Position numbers and translations under genes: made by a program | Part shown: positions 1 through 6,335 of the stretch, piece by piece | Layout of the letters: each line of letters begins with the position of its first letter | How positions within the stretch are numbered: the first letter of the stretch is position 1 | From: an uncultured Collinsella sp. | GTDB taxonomy: Bacteria; Actinomycetota; Coriobacteriia; Coriobacteriales; Coriobacteriaceae | Reading direction: 5' to 3' | DNA: 16,710 nucleotides | NCBI GenBank assembly: GCA_958412345.1 | Contig: CATYSO010000032.1 | Coordinates: forward strand, 1-16,710 | Notes under the pieces: generated by a model | The model's database searches: none | The model's input: the letters and a program-made list of their open reading frames with translations, nothing else | What the model was told of the DNA's origin: nothing

Positions 1-30
1 GTGCCCGCTTCCCCCGAGAACAATTATCAG

Positions 31-56
31 TGCAGGTAGAACACCTGCGGTTTTTT
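31..56 (+). terminator. Intrinsic terminator of an off-window plus-strand gene
   Basis: Arms GCAGGT (32-37) and ACCTGC (43-48) form a six-pair stem with a 5-nt loop, followed by GG and six T (51-56). This fits a Rho-independent terminator on the plus strand. The gene it serves would end left of the window. Confidence 0.7.
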
Positions 57-156
57 GCGAAAAGCCGGCGTGGTTGGAAATTCTCAATTCATCGTAGTAA
101 ACCGGCATAGTTTCGTATTTCCAGCAGTTCCAAATTCGTCAATACGTCGGCATTTG

Positions 157-191
157 CGAAAAAAGCCCGACCTCCGTGGGAGATCGGGCTT
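157..191 (-). terminator. Intrinsic terminator of argS
   Basis: Read on the minus strand, AAGCCCGA (191-184) pairs with TCGGGCTT (170-163) and a T-rich run follows (162-159). The loop adds a smaller CTCC/GGAG pairing. It lies about 45 nt beyond the argS stop codon. No other gene is visible in 1-237. Confidence 0.85.
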
Positions 192-237
192 ATAGGGCTC
201 AGTTAAAGCAAACCTACACGGTCAAATGACCCGCAGA

Positions 238-2091
238 TTACATCTGCTCGGGCGCGGAAACGCCAACGAGGGTGAGCACCAGGGCGAGCGTCACGCGGAC
301 GGCATCGCAAGCGGCCAGACGGGCACGCGAAAGCTCGGGGTCGACGGGACGGCCCTCGCTCGGCAGCACTTGGCAGGCAGCGTAGAAGCTGTGGAAGTCA
401 CCAGCGAGTTCCTCGGCAAAGTGGGTCAGACGGAACGGAGCGCGATCGCGAGCACAGCTGGCGATCAGGTCGGTGAGCTCGTTGAGCTTGCGCGAAAGGG
501 CGAGCTCGGTCGGGTCGGTCAGCAGCGAGTAATCGACGTTCTCACCGATGGCCTTGGCGGCAACGGCCTTCATGCCCATCTCGTCGGCCTGCTCAGGCGT
601 TACGTCGGCGGCACGGCGCAGGATGGAGCACACGCGGGCGTGAGCATACTGCACGTAATAGACCGGGTTGGAGTTGTCGCGCTTCTTAACGGCCTCGATG
701 TCGAAGTCGACCATCTGGTTGGAGCTCTTGGAGATGAGCGTGTAGCGAGCGGCATCGGAGCCGACCTCGTCGACGAGCTCCTGCAGGGTCACCATGGTGC
801 CCTTGCGCTTGGACATACGAACGGGCTTGCCATTACGCAGCAGGTTGACGAGCTGGCCCAGCAGAACCTCGAACTTGCCGGGATAGCCAAGAGCGTCGCA
901 GACGCAGCGGACGCGCTCGATGTAGCCGTGGTGGTCGGCACCCCAAATGTCGATGACGTGGTCGACGCGCTGGAACTTATCCCAGTGATAGGCAACGTCG
1001 GAGGCGAAGTAGGTGTACTCACCGTCGGACTTGATCAGGACGCGGTCCTTATCATCGCCCAGGTCGGTGGAGCGGAACCACAGGGCGCCGTCCTTGGTGT
1101 AGAGGTAGCCCATCTTGTCGAGCTTCTCAAAAGCGCGGTCGACGGCGGAGGTGCCGGCGGTCTCGCCCTCGGTGTCCTTCACGTACAGCGAGCGCTCGGA
1201 GTACCAACGATCGAAGTCGCAGTTGACAGCGTGGCAGAGGTCGCGCATGTTATCGACCATCTTTACATAGCCGCGCTCGCGGAAGCTCTCCATGCGCTCC
1301 TGAGGATCGGCGTTGACCCACTTATCGCCGTCGGTGCGCCAGAACTCGGCGGCCTCGTCGATAATGTAGTCGCCGCCGTAGGAGTCCTTGCCCAGAGTCT
1401 CGGCAAAGTTGTCCTGATACGGATGGGTCTCGGGATGCTCGTCGTTCTCGTCGGCAACGAAGGCGTCACGGTCGGCGATCAGCAGCTTGTGAGCCTCGTC
1501 GATATCAACGCCCTGCTTGGCGATGATGTCGGCAAGCTGCATATAGCGTGTGCTGATGGAGTTGCCGAAGGTGTTCATCTGAGAGCCATGGTCATTGATG
1601 TAGAACTCACGCTGGATTTCGTAACCGGCGTGGTCCATGACGCGGCAGAGCGAGTCGCCCAGCGCGGCCCAGCGGCCATGACCGATGTGCATGGGGCCGA
1701 CGGGATTGGCGGAAACGAACTCGACCTGGGTCTTCAGGCCACCACCGACGTTGGACTTAGCGAAGTCCATGCCCTTCTCGCGAGCCTCGCCAAAGATGGC
1801 ATTCTTGACGGCAACGGAGAGGTAGAAGTTGATGAAACCGGGGCCCGCGATCTCAACCTTCTCGATCGCGGGATCCTCGGGCATATGGGCAACGATGGCC
1901 TCGGCGATCTTGCGCGGGGCGCAGTGGGCCAGCTTGGCGGACTTCAGGGCCATGGTAGAGGTCCACTCGCCATGAGAAGTGTCAGCCGGTCGCTCGATAG
2001 CGCAATCGTCAAGTTCAAATGCGGAAAGGTCGCCGGCCTCCTGGGCCGCAGCAAGCGCAGCGCGTACCAGCTCTTCAATCTTCTCGGGCAT
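238..2091 (-). CDS. argS: Arginyl-tRNA synthetase (ArgS)
   Basis: Class I aminoacyl-tRNA synthetase that charges tRNA-Arg with arginine in the cytosol. The 617-residue protein shows the HIGH signature as HIGH (residues 135-138, inside a SANPVGPMHIGHGR block), the ArgS-type KMSKS variant MSKRKGT (426-432), and an alpha-helical C-terminal DALR-type anticodon-binding domain (about 475-617). The N-terminal about 110 residues fit the Add1 tRNA-binding domain. The start at 2091 is chosen because AGGAGG lies 4 nt upstream (2101-2096) and the product then begins MPEKIEELV; an upstream in-frame extension of 43 residues lacks family character. It is transcribed divergently from carD, and the intergenic region holds repeated TGCATA half-sites. 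Confidence 0.97.
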   Translation of the reverse strand: MPEKIEELVRAALAAAQEAGDLSAFELDDCAIERPADTSHGEWTSTMALKSAKLAHCAPRKIAEAIVAHMPEDPAIEKVEIAGPGFINFYLSVAVKNAIFGEAREKGMDFAKSNVGGGLKTQVEFVSANPVGPMHIGHGRWAALGDSLCRVMDHAGYEIQREFYINDHGSQMNTFGNSISTRYMQLADIIAKQGVDIDEAHKLLIADRDAFVADENDEHPETHPYQDNFAETLGKDSYGGDYIIDEAAEFWRTDGDKWVNADPQERMESFRERGYVKMVDNMRDLCHAVNCDFDRWYSERSLYVKDTEGETAGTSAVDRAFEKLDKMGYLYTKDGALWFRSTDLGDDKDRVLIKSDGEYTYFASDVAYHWDKFQRVDHVIDIWGADHHGYIERVRCVCDALGYPGKFEVLLGQLVNLLRNGKPVRMSKRKGTMVTLQELVDEVGSDAARYTLISKSSNQMVDFDIEAVKKRDNSNPVYYVQYAHARVCSILRRAADVTPEQADEMGMKAVAAKAIGENVDYSLLTDPTELALSRKLNELTDLIASCARDRAPFRLTHFAEELAGDFHSFYAACQVLPSEGRPVDPELSRARLAACDAVRVTLALVLTLVGVSAPEQM

Positions 2092-2433
2092 AGATCCTCC
2101 TTGTGTTAAAGCCCCCGAGCTCTTGGTCACTCGTAGGGCAAAAGCCAGAGTTTGTAGCACTCTATCACAAGCGACGGGCACCATCGCAGGGTAAAGCCAA
2201 TCGAAATTGCATATGCACAAAATTGACTACAGCTTGTATGGAGTCACTCAAAGATGCCGGTCTGCCTGCAAATTATGCACGCGTTGAAAATGCATAAAGG
2301 TGTGAATGAGCTGTGTCTTTTATCGAATACTCTTACCTATCGGAGTTGTGTGCTTTTCCTGCATAAAGTAAGGGTTTCCGCACGTCAGCGTGGTATTCTT
2401 AACATACGCAAATTCGTATAAGTTGGAGGTAGC
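2092..2433. promoter_or_regulatory. Divergent argS/carD control region with repeated TGCATA sites
   Basis: This 342-bp gene-free, AT-richer region must carry promoters for both argS (minus) and carD (plus). It holds a perfect palindrome TGCATATGCA (2208-2217), an inverted pair TTATGCA (2273-2279) and TGCATAA (2291-2297), and a further TGCATAA (2360-2366). TGCATA-type half-sites resemble arginine-repressor boxes described in some actinobacteria, so control of argS by an ArgR-like protein is possible but unproven. No convincing -35/-10 pair for argS was found. Confidence 0.45.
2391..2399 (+). promoter_or_regulatory. Possible extended -10 of carD
   Basis: TGGTATTCT reads as an extended -10 (TGn plus TATTCT, 2394-2399), 34 bp before the carD start. 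No good -35 lies at the usual distance, so the call is tentative. Confidence 0.3.
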
Positions 2434-2919
2434 ATGTTCTCAATCGGTCAACACGTCATTCATCCGGGTCAGGGAGTCTGCACCGTCGTCGGTTTTAGGG
2501 ACGACACGCCGCAGCCCATGCTGTTGCTCGAGACCAAGCAGGGACATGCGCAGACAATTCTTATGTACCCCGTGGCGCAGGCCGATCGTTTGCATGCCGC
2601 CATCTCCCAGCAAGATGCCGAGCACCTGCTGAGCCACTATGACGAGCTGGAGTGCGACACCTTTACCGAGCGCAACAGCTCGCTTGAGGAGACGCACTTT
2701 AAGCAGCAGCTCAAGCTGGGCGCGCCCGAGACGGTCCGCGTGGTAAAGACCATGATGCACCGCATTCGCCAGGCCGAGGAAGCCGATAAAAAGCCCAGCT
2801 CTTACTACATGCGAGTGCTCAAGGAGGCCAAGCGCCGCTCCATCGAGGAGTTCGCCGTGGCCCTGGGCGTCACCGAAGAGGACGCCGAAGCCCGCCTAGC
2901 CCAAGCCGCCCTCAACTAA
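2434..2919 (+). CDS. carD: CarD-family transcriptional regulator
   Basis: The 161-residue protein matches the CarD/CdnL/TRCF-RID family, which binds the RNA polymerase beta subunit and stabilises open promoter complexes. The N-terminal RID-type beta domain is visible as FSIGQHVIHPGQGVCTV (about residues 2-18) followed by an alternating hydrophobic stretch to about 60. The rest is helical and charged, as in the family's DNA-binding C-terminal domain. Length matches the usual about 160 residues. GGAGG (2425-2429) lies 4 nt before the ATG. The stop codon TAA (2917-2919) is also the first three bases of a 45-bp palindromic repeat, followed by a strong terminator. The family assignment is firm; the exact regulatory role is inferred. 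Confidence 0.92.
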   Translation: MFSIGQHVIHPGQGVCTVVGFRDDTPQPMLLLETKQGHAQTILMYPVAQADRLHAAISQQDAEHLLSHYDELECDTFTERNSSLEETHFKQQLKLGAPETVRVVKTMMHRIRQAEEADKKPSSYYMRVLKEAKRRSIEEFAVALGVTEEDAEARLAQAALN

Positions 2920-2961
2920 CCTGCCAAAAAGGGACAGGTTTATTTTGGCAGGTTTTATCTG
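2917..2961 (+). repeat. Stop-codon-anchored palindromic repeat, copy 1
   Basis: Arms AACCTGCCAAAA (2918-2929) and TTTTGGCAGGTT (2943-2954) form a perfect 12-bp stem. The 13-nt loop contains GGGACAGG, and the conserved tail TTATCTG ends the unit. The TAA of carD is its first codon. Near-identical copies on the minus strand lie at 4125-4169 and 4894-4939, again starting at a stop codon. This copy is the only one of the three with an intact stem. Confidence 0.9.
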
Positions 2962-2986
2962 GCCAAACGTCGATGAACAATTAGTA

Positions 2987-3030
2987 AATGGCCGGGCGCT
3001 CCGTTTTATTTTGAGCGCCCGGCCATTTTT
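2987..3030 (+). terminator. Intrinsic terminator of carD
   Basis: AATGGCCGGGCGCTC (2987-3001) pairs perfectly with GAGCGCCCGGCCATT (3013-3027), an 11-nt loop between, and T residues follow. It lies 67 nt past the carD stop, downstream of repeat copy 1. Confidence 0.92.
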
Positions 3031-3262
3031 CTATCTACGTAGAAATGCGTGAAGCCCATTTGCGACGTCTTCACACAAGAACAATCCAGCTCGACGCTGG
3101 CAACGTCCGCATCCGCATCGAGGGCTCTCACCCCGCTCAATTACCATTAAAAAGCATCAATTTGAAAACGCAATAACATTTCGGCAGGTAGCAGCTATAG
3201 TCGGTGAACTGAATCTCGACAACCAATACCTCCCAATAAGGTATCTTCAGCCCATCCGAGCT
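3031..3262. other. Gene-free stretch upstream of the RAYT gene
   Basis: No convincing gene is present. A 10-bp perfect palindrome TCTACGTAGA (3034-3043) follows the carD terminator. CGGCAGGT (3182-3189) is the reverse complement of ACCTGCCG (4037-4044) just past the RAYT gene, so the pair could mark the ends of the transposase unit. A weak hairpin ATACC/GGTAT (3226-3230, 3240-3244) precedes the ribosome-binding site. A 43-codon reading frame from 3046 resembles nothing known. Confidence 0.4.
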
Positions 3263-3275
3263 AAAAGGAGGGGCC

Positions 3276-4034
3276 ATGCCGAGAAAACCTCGTTCAAAGT
3301 CACCGACTGGTTTTTTCCACGTCACATTGCGCGGGAACGGAGGGCAATTGCTGTTTGACGGTGACGAGGACCGAATCGCCTTGCTTCAAATCCTCGATGC
3401 GATCCTCCCCAAACACAATATTGAGCTTATCGCTTGGTGCCTTATGGGAAATCACATTCATCTGCTCGTCGACGATCCGGACGACCGCAAGAGCGACGCG
3501 ATGCACGCGATAGCCGTATCGTATGCGGGCAGGTACAATGCACGCGCGGGTCATATCGGCCACGTATTTCAGGAGCGCTTCTGGGATTCGCCGATTAAAT
3601 CGGAGGAGTATCTGCTCGAAGCAATTCGATATATTCATTTGAATCCTCAAAAAGCAGGACTGGCGACATATGACGACTATCCATGGAGCAGCCATCGTGA
3701 GTACCTAATGGGAGCAAGGTCTCGGCCGCATGTCACCGGGGACGTTGTCGACGCACTTTTTCCGACGCCGCGCTCATATCTCAAGTTCATGAAAAGTGTA
3801 CCCACGCTGCCCTATCGTCCGAGCGCAACGGCAAAAGTGCGAGAGGAAGATCTAAGTGAATTTGGTGCGGCAGTCGTGCAAAACGTCGCGGGATGTGCGC
3901 CCACAGAACTCAAATCCATCTCCAAGGCACTTCGCAACGAAGCGATACTGGCCCTTCGAAAAGAAGGGCTGACGATCAAACAGGTTCAGTTATTAACCGG
4001 GTTGGGAACGTGGATTATAAAGAATGCCGCATAG
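3276..4034 (+). CDS. REP-associated tyrosine transposase (RAYT, Y1_Tnp family)
   Basis: Single-strand HUH endonuclease related to IS200/IS605 TnpA. The family cuts and moves short palindromic REP sequences. The 252-residue protein has the HUH motif as HIH in LMGNHIHLLVDD (residues about 57-68), the catalytic-tyrosine helix YLLEAIRYIHLNPQKAGL (about 112-129), and a C-terminal helix-turn-helix-like segment (about 215-250) seen in many RAYTs. AAAGGAGG (3264-3271) lies 4 nt before the ATG. It stands alone with no accessory tnpB and no long terminal repeats, as is usual for RAYTs. Hairpin repeats with a GGGAC core occur on both sides, and a repeat half-copy begins 2 nt after its stop. The catalytic motifs appear intact; activity is inferred. 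Confidence 0.9.
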   Translation: MPRKPRSKSPTGFFHVTLRGNGGQLLFDGDEDRIALLQILDAILPKHNIELIAWCLMGNHIHLLVDDPDDRKSDAMHAIAVSYAGRYNARAGHIGHVFQERFWDSPIKSEEYLLEAIRYIHLNPQKAGLATYDDYPWSSHREYLMGARSRPHVTGDVVDALFPTPRSYLKFMKSVPTLPYRPSATAKVREEDLSEFGAAVVQNVAGCAPTELKSISKALRNEAILALRKEGLTIKQVQLLTGLGTWIIKNAA

Positions 4035-4035
4035 T

Positions 4036-4062
4036 CACCTGCCGGCAACGACAGAATAGTCC
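4036..4062 (+). repeat. TGCCGGCA repeat family, partial copy after the RAYT stop
   Basis: Starting 1 nt after the RAYT stop codon, CACCTGCCGGCA, then GACAGAAT and AGTCCC align with the repeat at 7770-7795 that follows the aminopeptidase gene. It keeps one self-complementary TGCCGGCA arm and a GTCCC, but lacks the second arm, so it looks like a half or decayed copy. Confidence 0.55.
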
Positions 4063-4076
4063 CGAGGCGTCACAAG

Positions 4077-4124
4077 AAAACGGAAACGCCTCCGCAGCTA
4101 AGAACTACAACGGAGGCGTTTCCG
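4077..4124 (-). terminator. Intrinsic terminator of the HD-domain gene
   Basis: CGGAAACGCCTCCG (4124-4111, minus) pairs perfectly over 14 bp with CGGAGGCGTTTCCG (4094-4081), with a 16-nt loop, then TTTT CTT on the minus strand. Its first base abuts repeat copy 2 exactly (4125). It may also stop transcription from the RAYT gene. Confidence 0.8.
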
Positions 4125-4169
4125 CAGATAAAACATGCCAAAATAAACCTGTCCCTTTTTGGCAGGTTA
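4125..4169 (-). repeat. Stop-codon-anchored palindromic repeat, copy 2
   Basis: On the minus strand the unit starts with the TAA stop (4169-4167) of the HD-domain gene and matches copy 1 over 45 nt with one change, GGCATG for GGCAGG in the second arm. The GGGACAGG loop core is intact. The terminator hairpin of the gene follows with no gap. Confidence 0.9.
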
Positions 4170-4766
4170 GGCCTGGAAGGTGTCGCGGTCGGGCGCGAAG
4201 GACTGCATGGCCGCGATGGTGCGGTCAAAGAGCTCGGGGAGCTCCCAGCCCAGCATCTCGGCGCCCTGCGAAATCACGTCGCGCGAGCAGCCGGCGGCAA
4301 AGCGTTTGTCCTTGAACTTCTTCTTGAGCGACTTGGTCGTAAAGTCCATGACACTCTTGCTTGGGCGCATGATGACGGCGGCACCGATCAAGCCGGTGAG
4401 CTCGTCGCAGGCAAACAGAATCTTCTCCATCTGCAGTTCGGGCTTAGGCAGTGAAGCATTGAAATCGGACGTGTGCGTCTGGATAGCGCGGATGAGCTCG
4501 GGCGATGCGCCCTCGCCTTCAAGGATCTCGGCCGCATAGATGGTGTGGTTCATGGGGTCGTCCTCATGCTCCTCCCAATCCAAGTCGTGCAGCAGGCCGA
4601 CGATGCCCCAGAACTCCTCGTTCTCGGGGTCGAACTCGCGCGCAAAATAGCGCATGGTGCCCTCGACGGTCTCACCGTGGGTGATGTGGAACGGGTCCTT
4701 GTTGTGCTCGTTGAGCAGTTCGAACGCGCGGTCGCGGGTGATTCCGGCGGAAAGCGTCTGGGACAT
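4167..4766 (-). CDS. HD-domain (HDIG-type) predicted phosphohydrolase
   Basis: The 199-residue cytosolic protein carries an HD-superfamily metal-dependent phosphohydrolase domain. Visible metal ligands are H30 (in HITHGETVEGTMRYFA), the HD doublet H60-D61 (GLLHDLDWEE), H74 and H98, and D121 in FACDELTGL. The substrate cannot be read from the sequence; small HD proteins of this type act on nucleotides or stay uncharacterised. The start at 4766 is supported by AGGAGG (4779-4774) 7 nt upstream; an in-frame extension to 4910 would read through terminator and repeat DNA. The gene has its own terminator and follows proA on the same strand after proA's terminator, so it is probably monocistronic. 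Its stop codon is part of repeat copy 2. Confidence 0.88.
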   Translation of the reverse strand: MSQTLSAGITRDRAFELLNEHNKDPFHITHGETVEGTMRYFAREFDPENEEFWGIVGLLHDLDWEEHEDDPMNHTIYAAEILEGEGASPELIRAIQTHTSDFNASLPKPELQMEKILFACDELTGLIGAAVIMRPSKSVMDFTTKSLKKKFKDKRFAAGCSRDVISQGAEMLGWELPELFDRTIAAMQSFAPDRDTFQA

Positions 4767-4858
4767 GGCAATACCTCCTGGTGATTCGGTGCTAGGACAC
4801 GGTGTCACTATCGTATATCGCCGCGGCTCAAGCCGAAAGGCAGAAAAGGTTTGAGGAG

Positions 4859-4886
4859 AAAAAAGCCGGGCGAACGTGTGCCCGGC
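4859..4886 (-). terminator. Intrinsic terminator of proA
   Basis: On the minus strand GCCGGGC (4886-4880) pairs with GCCCGGC (4871-4865) around an 8-nt loop and is followed by six T (4864-4859). It lies 7 nt past repeat copy 3. Confidence 0.88.
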
Positions 4887-4893
4887 AAAACCG

Positions 4894-4939
4894 CAGATAA
4901 AACCTGCCAAAATAAACCTGTCCCTTTTTGGTAGGTTTA
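4894..4939 (-). repeat. Stop-codon-anchored palindromic repeat, copy 3
   Basis: The unit begins with the TAA stop of proA (4939-4937), then ACCTACC, the AAAAAGGGACAGG core, and the GGCAGGTT second arm and TTATCTG tail. Compared with copy 1 it has one extra A after the stop and G to A in the first arm. As in copy 2, the decay sits in one arm only. Confidence 0.9.
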
Positions 4940-6223
4940 GGGACGGACCTGGCCGGTGCCGCGGAGCTTGTATTTGTAGGTGGTGAGGGCCTCGGCGGCA
5001 AAGGGTCCGCGGGCGTGGAGCTTTTGGGTCGAGATGCCAATCTCGGCGCCCAGGCCAAACTCGCCGCCGTCGGTGAAGCGCGTGCTGGCGTTGGCATACA
5101 CGGCCGAGGCATCGACCGCATCCAGGAAGCGCTCGCAGGCATTCACGTCCTCGGCGATGATGGCCTCGGAATGCATGGTGCCATAGCGGTTGATGTGCGC
5201 GATGGCCTCGTCCTCGTTTGCCACGACCTTCACGCTCATCTCGAGCGCCAGGTACTCGCGGCCCCAGTCCTCCTCAGTCGCGACGACGTAGTCATCGCCC
5301 TCCACAAAGCCGGCGCCGGCGCATGCGGCGCACGTGGCCTCGTCGCCGTGAATGAGTACGCCGTGGTCATGCAGCACGGCAACGACAGCGGGCAAGAACG
5401 TATCGGCCACAGCACGGTCGACCAGCAACGACTCGGCGGCATTGCACACGCCCACGCGCTGCGTCTTAGCGTTGACGATAATATTGAGCGCTTTATCGAA
5501 GTCGGCGGATTCATGCACGTAGATGTGGCAGTTACCCGTGCCCGTCTCGATCACCGGCACAAGCGACTCGCGCACGCAGCGCCGGATCAGGCCTGCACCG
5601 CCGCGCGGAATGAGCACATCGACGATGCCGCGGAACTTCATGAGCTCGCCGGTTGCCTCGCGGTCGGTAGACTCGATCATCGAGACGGCCTCGCGCGGGA
5701 AGCCCTTGGCCTCGAGCGCATCGGCCAGCAGCTCGGCGATCATGGCACACGAGTGATAGGCCAGCGAACCACCGCGCAGAATGCAGGCGTTGCCGGTGCG
5801 GATGCAGATGCCCGCGGCGTCGGCCGTCACGTTGGGGCGCGCCTCGTACACCATGGCGACAAGGCCCAACGGCACGCTCACACGGGTGAGGTCCACGCCG
5901 CTTGCGAGCACGCGGTGATCGAGCACGCGGCCCACGGGATCGGGCAGCTCGGCAAGCTTCTCCAGGCCGGTGGCCATGCCCTCAACGCGCTCGGGCGTCA
6001 GCAGCAGACGGTCGAGGAGCCCCGCCGAGGTCCCCGCATCGCGCGCGGCGGACATATCGAGCTCGTTGGCGGCGACGATGGAGTCGACACCGTTGCGCAG
6101 TGCTGCGGCCATGGCGCGCACGGCCTCCTGGCGCTGCTCGTCGCTCGCCGTGGCAAGCGAGGCCGACGCTGCCTTGGCGGCAACGGCAAGATCGTGGACA
6201 TACGTGGCTATATCGACCGACAT
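4937..6223 (-). CDS. proA: Gamma-glutamyl phosphate reductase (ProA)
   Basis: Second enzyme of proline synthesis; reduces gamma-glutamyl phosphate to glutamate semialdehyde with NADPH. The 428-residue protein has the aldehyde-dehydrogenase fold. The catalytic cysteine is C260 in QRVGVCNAAES, and other ProA signatures are VPLGLVAMVYEARPNVT (117-133), the TGNACILRGG segment (143-152) and FGLGAEIGISTQKLHARGP near the C-terminus. Length matches the family. AAAGG (6235-6231) lies 7 nt before the ATG, with AGGAGA just upstream. It is divergent from the aminopeptidase gene (112 bp apart) and about 1.7 kb from proB, which lies beyond that gene, so no proBA operon exists here. Repeat copy 3 supplies its stop codon. 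Confidence 0.97.
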   Translation of the reverse strand: MSVDIATYVHDLAVAAKAASASLATASDEQRQEAVRAMAAALRNGVDSIVAANELDMSAARDAGTSAGLLDRLLLTPERVEGMATGLEKLAELPDPVGRVLDHRVLASGVDLTRVSVPLGLVAMVYEARPNVTADAAGICIRTGNACILRGGSLAYHSCAMIAELLADALEAKGFPREAVSMIESTDREATGELMKFRGIVDVLIPRGGAGLIRRCVRESLVPVIETGTGNCHIYVHESADFDKALNIIVNAKTQRVGVCNAAESLLVDRAVADTFLPAVVAVLHDHGVLIHGDEATCAACAGAGFVEGDDYVVATEEDWGREYLALEMSVKVVANEDEAIAHINRYGTMHSEAIIAEDVNACERFLDAVDASAVYANASTRFTDGGEFGLGAEIGISTQKLHARGPFAAEALTTYKYKLRGTGQVRP

Positions 6224-6291
6224 GGGCGGCCCTTTCTCCTAGAAGTTTGCAACCATGGTAGCCGATTTGCGCATTGCCTCGCCCGCGGCGG

Positions 6292-6297
6292 TAGAAT
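6292..6297 (+). promoter_or_regulatory. Possible -10 of the prolyl aminopeptidase gene
   Basis: TAGAAT matches five of six bases of the -10 consensus, 38 bp before the start codon. The upstream TTGCGC (6267-6272) is 19 bp away and only a partial -35. Confidence 0.35.
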
Positions 6298-6335
6298 TGG
6301 TCAACCCGAAACACCGCAACGAACGGAAGACTCAC

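Noticed and set aside
226..2109. 627-codon open frame on the plus strand opposite argS
   Set aside because: It mirrors argS codons in an antisense frame, has no recognisable domain and covers the argS ribosome-binding site. Long antisense frames are common in genes with GC-biased third positions.
2092..2230. T-box or other riboswitch leader for argS
   Set aside because: No T-box consensus, specifier stem or antiterminator/terminator pair could be found in the leader.
4028..4170. CRISPR-like array suggested by repeated ACCTGCC units
   Set aside because: Copies are palindromic, separated by whole genes and placed at stop codons in both orientations; there are no regular spacers or cas genes.
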